DNA of 64,000 nt from JABDIP01 sp965250245 (lineage in GTDB: Bacteria > Pseudomonadota > Alphaproteobacteria > DSM-16000 > Inquilinaceae), in the NCBI GenBank assembly GCA_965250245.1, contig OZ252296.1:248001-312000 (forward strand), read 5' to 3'. Below, one piece after another: positions 1 to 9,378 of the stretch. The translations under genes and the position numbers were made by a program. Position 1 is the stretch's first letter. Each line of letters starts with the position of its first letter. Under the pieces are notes generated by a model that saw nothing but the letters and a program-made list of their open reading frames with translations, was not told where the DNA came from and made no database searches.

Positions 1-465
1 CACGCTCATCACGCCGGACAGGCCCTGGATGATCTGGTCGTAGGCCGGATTGCCGGCCAAGGGCCCGTCCTGACCGAAGCCGGAGATGGCGCAGTAGACG
101 AGATCGGCGCGGTCGGCCTTCAGCGCCTCATGGCCGAGGCCGAGCCGGTCCATCACGCCGGGGCGGAAGTTCTCCACCAGCACGTCGGCCGTCGCCACCA
201 ACCGGCGGAAGGCAGCCTTGCCTTGGGTGTTCTTGAGGTTGAGGGTAACCGAACGTTTGCCGGCGTTCTGGGCCAGGAAGCTGGCGCCCATGCGGCGTTG
301 ATTCAACTCCGGATCGGCGCCGAGCTGGCGGGCCAGGTCGCCGTAGCCCGGAACCTCGACCTTGATCACGTCGGCGCCCAGACAGGCGAGCTGGTAGGCG
401 CAGAACGGCCCCGCCAGCACATTTGTCAGGTCGAGGACTCGGATGCCTTCCAGGAGCCGGGACAT
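1..465 (-). CDS. CaiB/BaiF family CoA-transferase, N-terminal part
   Basis: Class III CoA-transferase that would move CoA between acyl groups in the cytoplasm. The visible 155 residues begin MSRLLEGIRVLDLTNVLAGP and continue with the family's typical stretches: GADVIKVEVPG, a segment like LNLKNTQGKAAFRRLV, VLVENFRPGVMDRLGLG, and DLVYCAISGFGQDGP. The protein continues past the left edge, so the catalytic Asp (usually near residue 170) cannot be seen. The substrate is unknown and the neighbours give no clue. A dispersed palindromic repeat and the RND operon lie upstream. Family is certain from these motifs; the exact reaction is not. Confidence 0.9.
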   Translation of the reverse strand, partial: MSRLLEGIRVLDLTNVLAGPFCAYQLACLGADVIKVEVPGYGDLARQLGADPELNQRRMGASFLAQNAGKRSVTLNLKNTQGKAAFRRLVATADVLVENFRPGVMDRLGLGHEALKADRADLVYCAISGFGQDGPLAGNPAYDQIIQGLSGVMSV

Positions 466-488
466 GGGGAGCAGACCTCTGCTATGGC

Positions 489-568
489 GTCATTGCGAGG
501 AGCGGCGCGACGCGGCAATCCACTCTCTGCCGACAGAGTGGATTGCTTCGCCTTCGGCTCGCAATGAC
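489..568. repeat. Dispersed palindromic repeat, family A, copy 1
   Basis: An 80-bp imperfect palindrome bounded by GTCATTGCGAG and CTCGCAATGAC, with inner arms CAATCCACTC and GAGTGGATTG. Two more copies lie at 33200-33280 and 36358-36437. It sits between the CoA-transferase start and the RND permease end. Intergenic repeats of this look are common in proteobacterial genomes; the role (REP-like mobile unit, or mRNA end) is inferred. Confidence 0.85.
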
Positions 569-606
569 GAATAAGGGGGCTGCCGCTGCGTTTCGGGGAC
601 CGCGCG

Positions 607-3600
607 CTAGTCGTCCGCGGCGCCCGCAACTGCCGGTTCGGCTGGCGACGGCTTCGCCTGCGCCGCGTCGGCCATCTTGCGACCGGCGGCGCTTTCGCCC
701 TTGATGCGCTCGCGCAGCTTCTGCAGCAGCAGGTACATGGCCGGCACCAGCATGATGCCGACGACGATGGCTGCCAGCATGCCGCCCAGGATGGCGCTGC
801 CCAACGCTCGCCGGCTGACCGCGCCGGCGCCGGTCGCCACCACCAGCGGCAGGATGCCGAGCACGAAAGACAGCGCGGTCATCATGACGGCCCGGAAGCG
901 CAGCGAGGCGGCTTCCGACGCCGCTTCGGCGATCTCCGCGCCTTCCGAGCGCCGCTGCATGGCGAACTCGACAATGAGGATGGCGTTCTTGCTGGCCAGT
1001 CCTATGAGCATCACCAGGCCGATCTGTGTGTAGATGCTCACGCTGGTGCCGGTCACGACCACCGCCAGCAGGGCGCCCAGCAGCGACACGGGCACCGCCA
1101 GGATGATCGCCATGGGCATCGACCAGCTTTCGTACTGGGCGACCAGGAACAGATAGGCGAACAGCACCGCCAGCACGAAGATGATCGCCGTGGTGCCGGC
1201 CGCCTGCAGCTCCTGGAAGGTGGTGCCGGTCCATTCCACCGCGAAGCCCTGCGGGATGGCGCCGCCGGCGATGCCCTCGATGGCGCCGATCGCCTGGCCG
1301 GTGGCGAAGCCGGGCGCCGGCGTGGCGCTGACCGAGGCGCTGCGGAACATGTTGTAGCGGCGCAGCACCTCCGCCCCGAGCACCGTGTCGATGGTGACCA
1401 GGGTGGAGAGCGGCACCATCTCGCCAGCCGCGCTACGCACATACAGCCGGCGGACATCCTCGATGCGGTCGCGGAAGTCCGACTCGGCCTGAACAATCAC
1501 TTTATAATTGCGCCCGAAAATATTGAAATCGTTCACATAGAGCGAGCCGAGGTTGGCCTGCAGCGTGGTGAAGATATCGGCGATCTGGATGCCCAGCGTC
1601 TCGGCCTTGCGGCGGTCGATATCGACGAAGAGCTGTGGTGAGTCGGCGCGGAAGGTGCTGAACGCGGCGGCGATCTCCGTCGTCCCGTTGGCGTTGAAGA
1701 CCAGGGAGCCCAGCGCGGCAGCCAGGTCCTGCGGCGTCTGCCCGCCCAAATCCTGGAGTTCCATCTCCAGACCGCCGGTGGTGCCGAGGCCCGGGATCGG
1801 CGGCACGTTGTAGGCCATGACGATGGCCTGGGGCAGCGAAGACAGCTCCTGCCGGACCTGGGCCACCAGGGCATCGACCTGTTGGGACGGGGCGGGGCGC
1901 TCGTCCCAGGGTTTGAGCACCACGATCACGAAGCCGGAATTGGCGGCGATGGCGCCGCCGATCAGGCTGTAGCCGGAGCCAGTCAGAGTGGTGTCGACGC
2001 CGTCAAGCTGCGCCACGTGCTCGCGAACCTCGGCGACCACCGCCTCGGTGCGCGCCAGGGATGCGCCGGGCGGCAACTGGACCTCGACCATGAAGTAGCC
2101 CTGGTCCTCGAAGGGGATGAAGCTGGTCGGCAAGGTGGTGAACAGGTGATAGGTGCCGCCGAACACCGCCGCCAGCAGGACGAGGGCAATGGCTGTGCGG
2201 CGCAGCAGCAGGCGGACGACCGAATCGTAGCCGGCGCGGGTCTTCTCGAAGGCCAGGTTGAACCAGTGCAGCGGTCCGCGCTTGGCCAGCCCCGATCCGG
2301 GCTTCAGCAGCAGGCCGCACAGTGCCGGGCTCAACGTCAGCGCGTTGATCGATGACAGCGACACGGCGACGGAGATGGTCACCGCGAACTGCACATACAG
2401 CTTGCCGGTGATGCCGGGGATGAAGGCGGTCGGCACGAACACCGCCAGCAGCACCAGCGTGGTGGCCACCACCGCGCCGCTGATCTGCTTCATCGCCTTG
2501 CGGGTCGCCGCCTTCGCCTCCAGCCCCTCCTCGGTCATGATGCGCTGGACGTTCTCCACCACCACGATGGCGTCGTCGACCACGATGCCGATCGCCAGGA
2601 TCAGCCCGAACAGGGAGATCGTGTTGAGGGAGAACCCGAGCGCCAGCAGGACCGCGAAGGTGCCGATCAGCGACACCGGGATCGCCACGGACGGGATCAG
2701 CGTGCTGCGCCAGTCCTGCAGGAAGACGAACACCACCAGGATCACCAGCGCGACGGCGACGAACAAGGTGATGATCACCTCCTGGATGGAGGCGCGGACG
2801 AAGTCGGTGGTGTCGTAGTAGATCTCGTAGGCGACGTCGTCGGGGAAGCGCTCGGCCAGCCGGTCCATCTCGGCGCGCACCCGGTCGGCGACGTCCAGCG
2901 CGTTCGCGCCGGGCGCCTGGTAGACCATGATCATGCCGGTCGAGTTGCCGTCGACCAGGGCGTTGAAGCCGTAGGATTCCGCGCCGAGCTCGGTGCGGCT
3001 GATGTCGCTTACACGGATCGTGGTGCCGTCGGGATTGGCGCGCACGATGATTTCATCGAACTCCTCCGCCTTCTCCAGCCGGCCGCGGGCCTCCAGCGTG
3101 TATTGGGTCTGCTGGGTCGAGGGCCCCGGCGGCGCGCCGATCTGGCCGGCGGAGGCCTGGACGTTCTGCTCCTGGATCGCGCCGACCAGGTCGGTGGCGG
3201 TGAGACCGAAGCCGGTCATGCGGTCCGGGTCCATCCAGATCCGCATGCTGTAGTCGGGGCGGCCGATCACCGTCGCACTGCCGACGCCGGGCAGGCGGGT
3301 CAACGCGTCGCGGACGTTGATCAGGGCATAGTTGTTGAGGAACAGGTTGTCGTAGCTGCCGTTCGGCGAGACCAGGTTGACGACCATCAGCAGGGTCGTC
3401 GACTGCTTCTCTGTGCGCACGCCCTGGCGGGTCACCTCCTCAGGCAACTGCGCGTTCGCCTGGGCGACCCGGTTCTGCACCAGCACGGTGTTGATGTCGG
3501 GATCGGTGCCGACCTCGAAGGTCACGGTCAGGGTGTAGCTGCCGTCATTGGTGCTGGTCGACGACATGTAGATCATGCCGTCGACGCCGTTGACCTGGCT

Positions 3601-3801
3601 CTCGATCTGCTGGGCGACGGTCTGCTCGACCACCTTGGCGTTGGCGCCGGGATAGCTGGCGGTGACCTGCACCTGCGGCGGCACCATCTCGGGGAACTGG
3701 GCCACCGGTAGGGCCTGCAGCGCCAGGGCGCCGACCATCACCATGACGATGGAGATCACCAGCGCGAATTTCGGCCGGTCGATGAAGAAGGCGGAGAACA
3801 T
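607..3801 (-). CDS. RND multidrug efflux permease, HAE1 (AcrB/MexB) type
   Basis: Inner-membrane proton/drug antiporter of a tripartite efflux pump. Its length, 1064 residues, is normal for the family. It starts MFSAFFIDRPKFALVISIV, giving TM1. The proton-relay aspartates are in IGIVVDDAIVVVENV of TM4, and the partner lysine is in ASKNAILIVEF of TM10. Large porter loops follow TM1 and TM7. The C-terminus is a charged, Ala-rich tail. It starts 6 bp after the membrane-fusion gene, so the two form one operon. No outer-membrane channel gene is adjacent. Substrates cannot be read from the sequence. Confidence 0.95.
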   Translation of the reverse strand: MFSAFFIDRPKFALVISIVMVMVGALALQALPVAQFPEMVPPQVQVTASYPGANAKVVEQTVAQQIESQVNGVDGMIYMSSTSTNDGSYTLTVTFEVGTDPDINTVLVQNRVAQANAQLPEEVTRQGVRTEKQSTTLLMVVNLVSPNGSYDNLFLNNYALINVRDALTRLPGVGSATVIGRPDYSMRIWMDPDRMTGFGLTATDLVGAIQEQNVQASAGQIGAPPGPSTQQTQYTLEARGRLEKAEEFDEIIVRANPDGTTIRVSDISRTELGAESYGFNALVDGNSTGMIMVYQAPGANALDVADRVRAEMDRLAERFPDDVAYEIYYDTTDFVRASIQEVIITLFVAVALVILVVFVFLQDWRSTLIPSVAIPVSLIGTFAVLLALGFSLNTISLFGLILAIGIVVDDAIVVVENVQRIMTEEGLEAKAATRKAMKQISGAVVATTLVLLAVFVPTAFIPGITGKLYVQFAVTISVAVSLSSINALTLSPALCGLLLKPGSGLAKRGPLHWFNLAFEKTRAGYDSVVRLLLRRTAIALVLLAAVFGGTYHLFTTLPTSFIPFEDQGYFMVEVQLPPGASLARTEAVVAEVREHVAQLDGVDTTLTGSGYSLIGGAIAANSGFVIVVLKPWDERPAPSQQVDALVAQVRQELSSLPQAIVMAYNVPPIPGLGTTGGLEMELQDLGGQTPQDLAAALGSLVFNANGTTEIAAAFSTFRADSPQLFVDIDRRKAETLGIQIADIFTTLQANLGSLYVNDFNIFGRNYKVIVQAESDFRDRIEDVRRLYVRSAAGEMVPLSTLVTIDTVLGAEVLRRYNMFRSASVSATPAPGFATGQAIGAIEGIAGGAIPQGFAVEWTGTTFQELQAAGTTAIIFVLAVLFAYLFLVAQYESWSMPMAIILAVPVSLLGALLAVVVTGTSVSIYTQIGLVMLIGLASKNAILIVEFAMQRRSEGAEIAEAASEAASLRFRAVMMTALSFVLGILPLVVATGAGAVSRRALGSAILGGMLAAIVVGIMLVPAMYLLLQKLRERIKGESAAGRKMADAAQAKPSPAEPAVAGAADD

Positions 3802-3807
3802 GGGGGT

Positions 3808-4971
3808 CTAGGACTCCTGCGCCCCGCCGTCGCGGAATACCGGCGAGACCGGCACGCCGGGTCGGACCTTCTGCACCCCCTCGACGATGACGATCTCGCC
3901 TTCCTCCAGGCCCTGCTCGACAATCAGGTTCACGTCCTGGGTGCGGCCGCGCTCGATCCGCCGGATGGTGGCCAGCTTCTCGTCGCTCAGCACCAGCACA
4001 TAGGGTCCGGCCTGATCCTCCTGCACTGCGGAGACCGGTATGACGATCTTGTTCTGCGGCTCCTGCGAGGACAGCACGACGGTTGCGAACTGGCCGTGCA
4101 GCAGCAATGCGTCCGGGTTGGGGAAGTTGGCGCGGATCGGCACGGTGCCGGTGAGCGGGTCGACCTCGGCGCCGACGAAGTCGATCTTGCCGGCGTGGTC
4201 GTATAGCTCGCCGTTGGGCAGGGCGATGCGCGGCACCACATCGGCTTCCTGGTCGCGGATATCGCCGGTCTGGCCCCGCTGGGCGCGCTCGCGCTGGACG
4301 CTGATCAAGTCCGCCTCGCTGATCGAGAATACCACCGAAATCGGATCCAGGCTGGTCACCGTCGCCAGCACCCCGCTGTTCGGAGACACCAGATTGCCGG
4401 CGCTGAAGGTCTCGCGGCTGGCCCGCCCGGCGATCGGCGTGCGGATCTCGGTATAGCTGAGGTCGATCTCGGCCTGGCGCAGCTCGGCCGACCGGGCCAG
4501 CACGTCGGCCGCCGTGGTGCGCGACGTCGCCTCCGCCTCGTCGACATTCTGCTGGCTGATATTGCCGCGCTCGATGAGCTGCAGCGCCCGGTCCAGATTG
4601 GCGTCGGCCTCGACCTTCAGCGCCTCGGCGGCGACCAGCCGCGCCCGCGCCAGTTCGACCTGGGCCTGGAAGGTGTCCGGCTCGATCTCGAACATCAGGG
4701 CGCCGGCCTCGACGAACTCGCCCTCAAGGAAATTGCGCTGCTGCAGGAAGCCTTCGATCCGGGCCCGCAACTCGACCCGCTCGATCGCCTGGACGCGGCC
4801 GACGAACTCGAACTCCTCCAGGACTTCGAGCCTCTGCGCGTGGATGACGTCGACCGATGGCGGCGGCGCCTGGCTCGCCTGTGGCTGTGCCGGCCCCTCA
4901 TCGCAGCCGGCGGCCAGGACGAGGACGCCCAGCGCGAGGCCGGCCGCCCGGATTGTCTGACTCGGCTGCAT
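3808..4971 (-). CDS. RND efflux periplasmic adaptor (membrane fusion protein), AcrA-like lipoprotein
   Basis: Periplasmic adaptor of 387 residues that links the permease to an outer-membrane channel. The start chosen is the ATG giving MQPSQTIRAAGLALGVLVLA, because it has a GGGAGAG ribosome-binding site and yields a lipoprotein signal with lipobox-like LAAGC. An in-frame upstream extension is Pro/Arg-rich and lacks any signal. The order is barrel-sandwich half (RVELRARIEGFLQQRNFLEG), alpha-hairpin with many Ala/Arg/Glu, second half (YTEIRTPIAGRAS), then beta-barrel and membrane-proximal domains. It is cotranscribed with the permease and divergent from the DotU-like gene. Confidence 0.93.
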   Translation of the reverse strand: MQPSQTIRAAGLALGVLVLAAGCDEGPAQPQASQAPPPSVDVIHAQRLEVLEEFEFVGRVQAIERVELRARIEGFLQQRNFLEGEFVEAGALMFEIEPDTFQAQVELARARLVAAEALKVEADANLDRALQLIERGNISQQNVDEAEATSRTTAADVLARSAELRQAEIDLSYTEIRTPIAGRASRETFSAGNLVSPNSGVLATVTSLDPISVVFSISEADLISVQRERAQRGQTGDIRDQEADVVPRIALPNGELYDHAGKIDFVGAEVDPLTGTVPIRANFPNPDALLLHGQFATVVLSSQEPQNKIVIPVSAVQEDQAGPYVLVLSDEKLATIRRIERGRTQDVNLIVEQGLEEGEIVIVEGVQKVRPGVPVSPVFRDGGAQES

Positions 4972-5188
4972 GCCACTCTCCCTGCCTCTTTGTGCAATGA
5001 GACTAGCACAGCGGACCGGGCCGCCAAGGTGTACGGTCGGCACTAGTTGCAACCGAAACGCCTGCTTGCGCGGCGGCCGGTTAGGGCGGTTCGTTGGCGG
5101 CCGGCTTGAATGTGTGTCGTCTGCCACTCATACTACCGCAAGGCATCATGCCGGCGACTGGCGGCGCGGCGAAGGGGGGCGCAACGTC

Positions 5189-6028
5189 ATGACGGAGTCC
5201 GGACCAGCCACGACATTCCCGACGGCCGGCGACCTGTCCGCATACCTGGCGGAGCGGGCGCGCGGTCAGGCCGCCACGACGGCCTCGCGATCGCTTCTCG
5301 ACATCCTGTCGCCGCTGGTCCAGCGCACCGAGCAGATCGCCGAGAGCCTGCGCGCCGGCGACGGGCGCTACGCCGGCGACACCGCCCATGACGAACTGGC
5401 GGCCCTGCTCGAACGGTGCGAGACGGATGCCGGGCAGGCTGGCATCCGGCGATCGGACGTCGAGGATGCGGTCCTGGCGACGGTCGCCTGGATCGACGAG
5501 GCGCTGAGCGACGCGCTGCGTCCCACGGCACCCGCGGCCGGCGAGGACGAGGACCCGTTCGCAGATCCCGAGGCGCCCGAGCCGGGAGGCCAGGAGCTCT
5601 ACCGGCTGCAGACCACCCGGTTCGAGATCAGCGACGCCGGCGTCCGGTTCTTCGAGAAGCTCAGTGAATTGTCGGCGGACCAGAGCGCCGTCCGGGAAGT
5701 CTATGTGGCGATGCTGGAACTCGGCTATCGCGGCCAGTACTTCGCCGAAGACGACCGCCGCCAGCTCGACGGTATCAAGCGGGAGCATGCCGAAAAGCTG
5801 ATGACGGCGACGCTGCGGCCTGCCGCCGTGGAGCCTGATCCGGTGGCACCGGCGCGCGAACCGGCGGCTTCTTCCGGCCGGCGCGGGCGCATGATGGTTG
5901 CCGCCGCCATCGCCCTTGTTGCGGTGGTTGGAACCGCCTTTGCCGTGGCCTGGTACGTCGATTGCGACGACCACTACAACGGCCATTGCACGGAATGCAC
6001 GCTCAGTCCGGAGAACTGTTTTCACTGA
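5189..6028 (+). CDS. Orphan DotU/TssL-like membrane protein with a Cys/His-rich C-terminal tail
   Basis: 279 residues. The middle (roughly 75-215) resembles the DotU/IcmH fold of type VI and IVB secretion systems: DVEDAVLATVAWIDEAL, then FFEKLSEL and AMLELGYRGQYF. One predicted TM helix (MMVAAAIALVAVVGTAFAVA) lies near the C-terminus, as in TssL. It is followed by a short tail carrying four Cys and three His, which would be periplasmic by DotU topology. No other secretion-system gene is in the window, so the role is unclear. The ATG is preceded by a GGGGGG tract. It may be coupled to the secreted protein that follows 22 bp later. Family membership is fairly sure, function is not. Confidence 0.75.
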   Translation: MTESGPATTFPTAGDLSAYLAERARGQAATTASRSLLDILSPLVQRTEQIAESLRAGDGRYAGDTAHDELAALLERCETDAGQAGIRRSDVEDAVLATVAWIDEALSDALRPTAPAAGEDEDPFADPEAPEPGGQELYRLQTTRFEISDAGVRFFEKLSELSADQSAVREVYVAMLELGYRGQYFAEDDRRQLDGIKREHAEKLMTATLRPAAVEPDPVAPAREPAASSGRRGRMMVAAAIALVAVVGTAFAVAWYVDCDDHYNGHCTECTLSPENCFH

Positions 6029-6050
6029 GGCACATCCGCGGGAGACGATC

Positions 6051-6710
6051 ATGAACCGGCAAATCTCGGGAGCGTTTTGGCTAGCGATTCCTGCGCTCCT
6101 CATGGCCTTGGCAGACGCCGTTCCCGCCTTCGCGCAGGACGATTGCAGCTTTGAGCGCGGTCAGATCCCCGTGGAGCGGGTGAACCGGTGCTTTGCCGAT
6201 CTCCGGACCGATGTCGAGGGGCTGAAATCCGCCAGCCAGGGCAGCTCCGAGATCAGCGGGACGATTGATCGCTTGCAGGAGCAGATCGATCGGCTCCAGC
6301 AGGATATCGCACGTCTCAGCACGACGGGCGCGCAGTTTCGGATCACCGAGACCATCGGTGCGCACCCGATTGAATTCGGAAAGATCAATCCCGTTCCCGA
6401 GGATGGGCTGATCATTGCCTTTTGGACGGACAAAGGCGTCTCCGGCGACACCTGGACCAAGATTGACGGTCTGGTCGATCCAGACATCGATGACCCGACC
6501 ATCGACCTGGACCCTCAAGATCCGGATGTTCTGCGGAGAGCCACCGACTCCTTCTCAACCAGCGACGCCTCCCGGGATCGTTCCGCGACGATCGTGATGC
6601 CGGTCTACCGGGGAGAGAGCTATCTCATCCACCGGACCGGCTCCGAGGCCTACAACGAAGACATCCATGACCGGGGCATCTATTTCATCTCGGTCGGCCT
6701 GCCGGAGTGA
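6051..6710 (+). CDS. Secreted coiled-coil protein of unknown function
   Basis: 219 residues with a Sec signal peptide (MNRQISGAFWLAIPALLMAL, cleavage after AFA-Q). A short coiled coil follows at about residues 66-90 (GTIDRLQEQIDRLQQDIARL). The C-terminal half is acidic and beta-rich (VDPDIDDPTIDLDPQDPDV, later MPVYRGESYLIHRT and IYFISVGLPE), which suggests a small jelly-roll or Ig-like domain. Two Cys close to the N-terminus of the mature form may pair. I do not recognise the family. It lies 22 bp downstream of the DotU-like gene and is probably cotranscribed, so an envelope-linked role is possible. Confidence 0.7.
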   Translation: MNRQISGAFWLAIPALLMALADAVPAFAQDDCSFERGQIPVERVNRCFADLRTDVEGLKSASQGSSEISGTIDRLQEQIDRLQQDIARLSTTGAQFRITETIGAHPIEFGKINPVPEDGLIIAFWTDKGVSGDTWTKIDGLVDPDIDDPTIDLDPQDPDVLRRATDSFSTSDASRDRSATIVMPVYRGESYLIHRTGSEAYNEDIHDRGIYFISVGLPE

Positions 6711-6839
6711 CCCGCCCCATCCGTGACCAGGATGGTTGGTAACAGCGGCGGTCCTCAGGGGTCGCTTGCCGCCCTGTGATCCTCGTGTGAAGCTCTGCCG
6801 GAACGCACTTCATTCTCGTTGGAGCCACAGGTGAACCCC

Positions 6840-8033
6840 ATGTCCCGGCCGTCCCAATTGGCTGAACGGCTTCGCGCCTTCATGGACGATCACGTCTATC
6901 CGGCCGAGCCGGTCTATGCCGCGCAGCACGGCGCCGGGGAGCGTTGGGCGATCCCGCCGGTCATCGAGGCGCTGAAGGCCAAGGCGCGGGCCGAGGGGCT
7001 GTGGAACCTGTTCCTGCCGGAGAGCGAGTACGGCGCCGGCTTGAGCAATCTCGACTACGCGCCGCTGTGCGAGATCATGGGCCGGTCGCCGATCGCGCCG
7101 GAGGTGTTCAACTGCAACGCGCCGGACACCGGCAACATGGAGGTGCTGGTCCGCTACGGCACGGAGGCGCAGAAGTCGGAGTGGCTGGAGCCGCTGCTGG
7201 CCGGCGAGATCCGCTCCTGCTTCGCGATGACCGAACCGGCGGTGGCCTCGTCCGACGCCACCAATATCGAGTGCCGGATCGTGCGCGACGGCGACGACTA
7301 CGTCGTCAGCGGACACAAATGGTGGATCACCGGCGCGCCGGACCCGCGCTGCCGCATCGCCATCGTGATGGGCAAGACCGATCCGCAAGCGCCGCGCCAC
7401 CTGCAGCAATCGATGATCCTGGTGCCGATGGACACGCCCGGCGTGGAGATCATCCGGCCGCTCACCGTCTATGGCTATGACGACGCGCCGCACGGCCATG
7501 CCGAGATGAAGTTCCACGACGTCCGGGTGCCGGCGGCGAACATGCTGCTGGGCGAGGGGCGGGGGTTCGAGATCGCCCAGGGGCGCCTGGGCCCCGGCCG
7601 CATCCATCATTGCATGCGCCTGATCGGCCTGGCGGAACGGGCGCTGGAGGATATGTGCCGGCGGGTCCGCGACCGGGTCGCCTTCGGCAAGCCGCTGGCC
7701 GAGCAGGGCGGCATCCGCCAGGACATCGCCCGCTCCCGGATCGAGATCGACCAGGCCCGGCTGCTGACCCTGAACGCGGCGCGGATGATGGATGAGGTCG
7801 GCAACAAGGCGGCCCGGGCGGAGATCGCCATGATCAAGGTGGTGGCGCCGAACATGGCGCTGGCGGTCATCGACCGGGCCATCCAAGCCCATGGCGCCGG
7901 CGGTCTCAGCGCCGATTTCGGCCTCGCCGCCGGCTACGCCCTGGCCCGCACCCTGCGCCTCGCCGACGGCCCGGACGAGGTGCACATGGAGGCCATCGCC
8001 AAGCTGGAACTGCGCAAGGGCAGCAACCGGTAG
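6840..8033 (+). CDS. Acyl-CoA dehydrogenase family protein, ACAD10/11 type
   Basis: FAD-dependent enzyme of 397 residues with the usual three-domain fold: an N-terminal helical part, a middle beta domain (CFAMTEPAVASSDATNIECR, then KWWITGAPDPRC) and a C-terminal helical domain with QAHGAGGLSADFGL and GPDEVHMEAIAKLE. The GTG at 6831 is also possible; I chose the ATG because an AGGTGA motif lies just upstream. It faces an APH-fold kinase gene. In vertebrate ACAD10/11 these two activities are fused, and in Pseudomonas putida the related LvaA and LvaC act on 4-hydroxyacyl-CoA through a phosphorylated intermediate. A similar role in 4-hydroxy-acid breakdown is inferred. Confidence 0.9.
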   Translation: MSRPSQLAERLRAFMDDHVYPAEPVYAAQHGAGERWAIPPVIEALKAKARAEGLWNLFLPESEYGAGLSNLDYAPLCEIMGRSPIAPEVFNCNAPDTGNMEVLVRYGTEAQKSEWLEPLLAGEIRSCFAMTEPAVASSDATNIECRIVRDGDDYVVSGHKWWITGAPDPRCRIAIVMGKTDPQAPRHLQQSMILVPMDTPGVEIIRPLTVYGYDDAPHGHAEMKFHDVRVPAANMLLGEGRGFEIAQGRLGPGRIHHCMRLIGLAERALEDMCRRVRDRVAFGKPLAEQGGIRQDIARSRIEIDQARLLTLNAARMMDEVGNKAARAEIAMIKVVAPNMALAVIDRAIQAHGAGGLSADFGLAAGYALARTLRLADGPDEVHMEAIAKLELRKGSNR

Positions 8034-8045
8034 GTCGGCCCTCGG

Positions 8046-8167
8046 CCCTCACCCGGCTCGCATCCGCTCGCCACCCTCTCCCAGGGGGAGAGGGAATTCG
8101 ACGCGGCGTCAGTTGACCCTCTCCCCCTGGGAGAGGGTGGACTGCCGAAGGCAGGCCGGGTGAGGGC
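8046..8167. repeat. Dispersed palindromic repeat, family B, copy 1
   Basis: A palindrome with outer arms CCCTCACCCGGCT and GGCCGGGTGAGGGCT and two nested CCCTCTCCC/GGGAGAGGG hairpins. It lies between two convergent genes, where it could act as a bidirectional mRNA end. Related copies are at 23614-23754 and 25391-25516. Confidence 0.85.
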
Positions 8168-8176
8168 TGTGCTGGA

Positions 8177-9223
8177 TTATCCGCCCTTCGCGATCTCCCA
8201 GGCGATGCCCGCCAGCAGGGCCGGCATGCCGGCCATCTGCATCGCCCGTTCCGAGGCGGCGTTGCCCTGAAGGGCGCGGGCGTAGACGCCTTGCAGGATG
8301 GCCGCCATGCGGAACAGGGAGAAGGCCAGGAAGACCGGCCAGTCGGGAATGGCATCGCGGCCGGTCCGGGCGAAGTAGGCGGCGACGTAGTCGGCCTCCG
8401 ACGGGATTCCCAGCGCATCGAGATCCAGCCCGCCGAGGCCCGGGAAGCTGATTCCCCGGGCCGGGAAATGATAGGTCATGCAGTTGTAGGCGAGGTCGGA
8501 GAGCGGATGGCCCAGGGTCGACAGCTCCCAGTCCAGCACGGCGAGGACTCGCGCCTCGGTCGGGTGGAAGATCAGGTTCTCCAGCCGGAAATCGCCATGG
8601 GCGATGGCGACGTCGTCATCCTCGGGCAGGTGCCGCGGCAGCCAGTCGATCAGGCTGTCCATGGCGGCGATGTCCTCGGTCTTCGACGCCTGGTATTGGC
8701 GGGTCCAGCGGTCGGTCTGCCGCGCCAGATAGCGCTCCGGCTTGCCGAAATCCGCCAGCCCGGCGGCGCGCCAGTCGACCGCGTGCAGGCGCGCCAGGGT
8801 GTCGTTCATCGCGTCGTAGAGCGCCGCCCGCTCGGCGCCATCCATCCCCGGCAGGGCTGGGTCGCGGAAGACCCGGCCGGGGATATGCTCCATGACATAG
8901 AAGCTGGTGCCAATGACGCCGGCATCCTCGCAGAGCAGATGCATGACCGGCACCGCGACGCCGCTGCCGTCGAGCGCGGTCATGACCCGGAACTCGCGTT
9001 CGACCAGATGGGCCGACGGCAGCAGATTGCCGGGCGGCTTCTTGCGCAGGACATACGCGCCGCCGCCGGTCTCCAGCAGGAAGGTCGGGTTGGACTGGCC
9101 GCCCTCGAATTGCCGGACCGACAGGGGCGGCGCAAATCCCGGCAGGTGGTCCTGCAGATAGGTGGTCAGCCGCGCCTCGTCGAAGCGGTGGGCGTCGCGG
9201 ACCGGTCTCAGCGAGTCGCTCAT
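8177..9223 (-). CDS. APH-fold phosphotransferase, ACAD10/11 kinase-domain type
   Basis: 348 residues with the aminoglycoside-phosphotransferase/choline-kinase fold. The N-lobe has the nucleotide-binding segment FEGGQSNPTFLLETGGGAYVLRKKP. The catalytic loop is HGDFRLENLIFH, and the metal-binding DWE is in VLDWELSTLGHPLSDLAYN. The family is wrongly called aminoglycoside phosphotransferase in many databases. The convergent acyl-CoA dehydrogenase is its natural partner, so the likely substrate is a 4-hydroxyacyl-CoA rather than an antibiotic. Family and partner logic are established for ACAD10/11 and LvaA; the substrate here is inferred. Confidence 0.88.
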   Translation of the reverse strand: MSDSLRPVRDAHRFDEARLTTYLQDHLPGFAPPLSVRQFEGGQSNPTFLLETGGGAYVLRKKPPGNLLPSAHLVEREFRVMTALDGSGVAVPVMHLLCEDAGVIGTSFYVMEHIPGRVFRDPALPGMDGAERAALYDAMNDTLARLHAVDWRAAGLADFGKPERYLARQTDRWTRQYQASKTEDIAAMDSLIDWLPRHLPEDDDVAIAHGDFRLENLIFHPTEARVLAVLDWELSTLGHPLSDLAYNCMTYHFPARGISFPGLGGLDLDALGIPSEADYVAAYFARTGRDAIPDWPVFLAFSLFRMAAILQGVYARALQGNAASERAMQMAGMPALLAGIAWEIAKGG

Positions 9224-9378
9224 GCCGGCGATGATAGGCCACGCGCGGCCACCGCCGCCATGGCTCCGGCGGGCAGGCGACAGTGTTTGACCGACCTCCC
9301 GGGTCTGATAGTGTGCATTGTAGGCAAATCGGCCAGGACGGGCCGAAACAACAACAAAGACAAGAGGCGCAGGTAGCC

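Noticed and set aside
8177..9223. An aminoglycoside-resistance gene
   Set aside because: The fold is APH-like, but motifs and the acyl-CoA dehydrogenase neighbour fit the ACAD10/11 kinase domain, not drug phosphotransferases.
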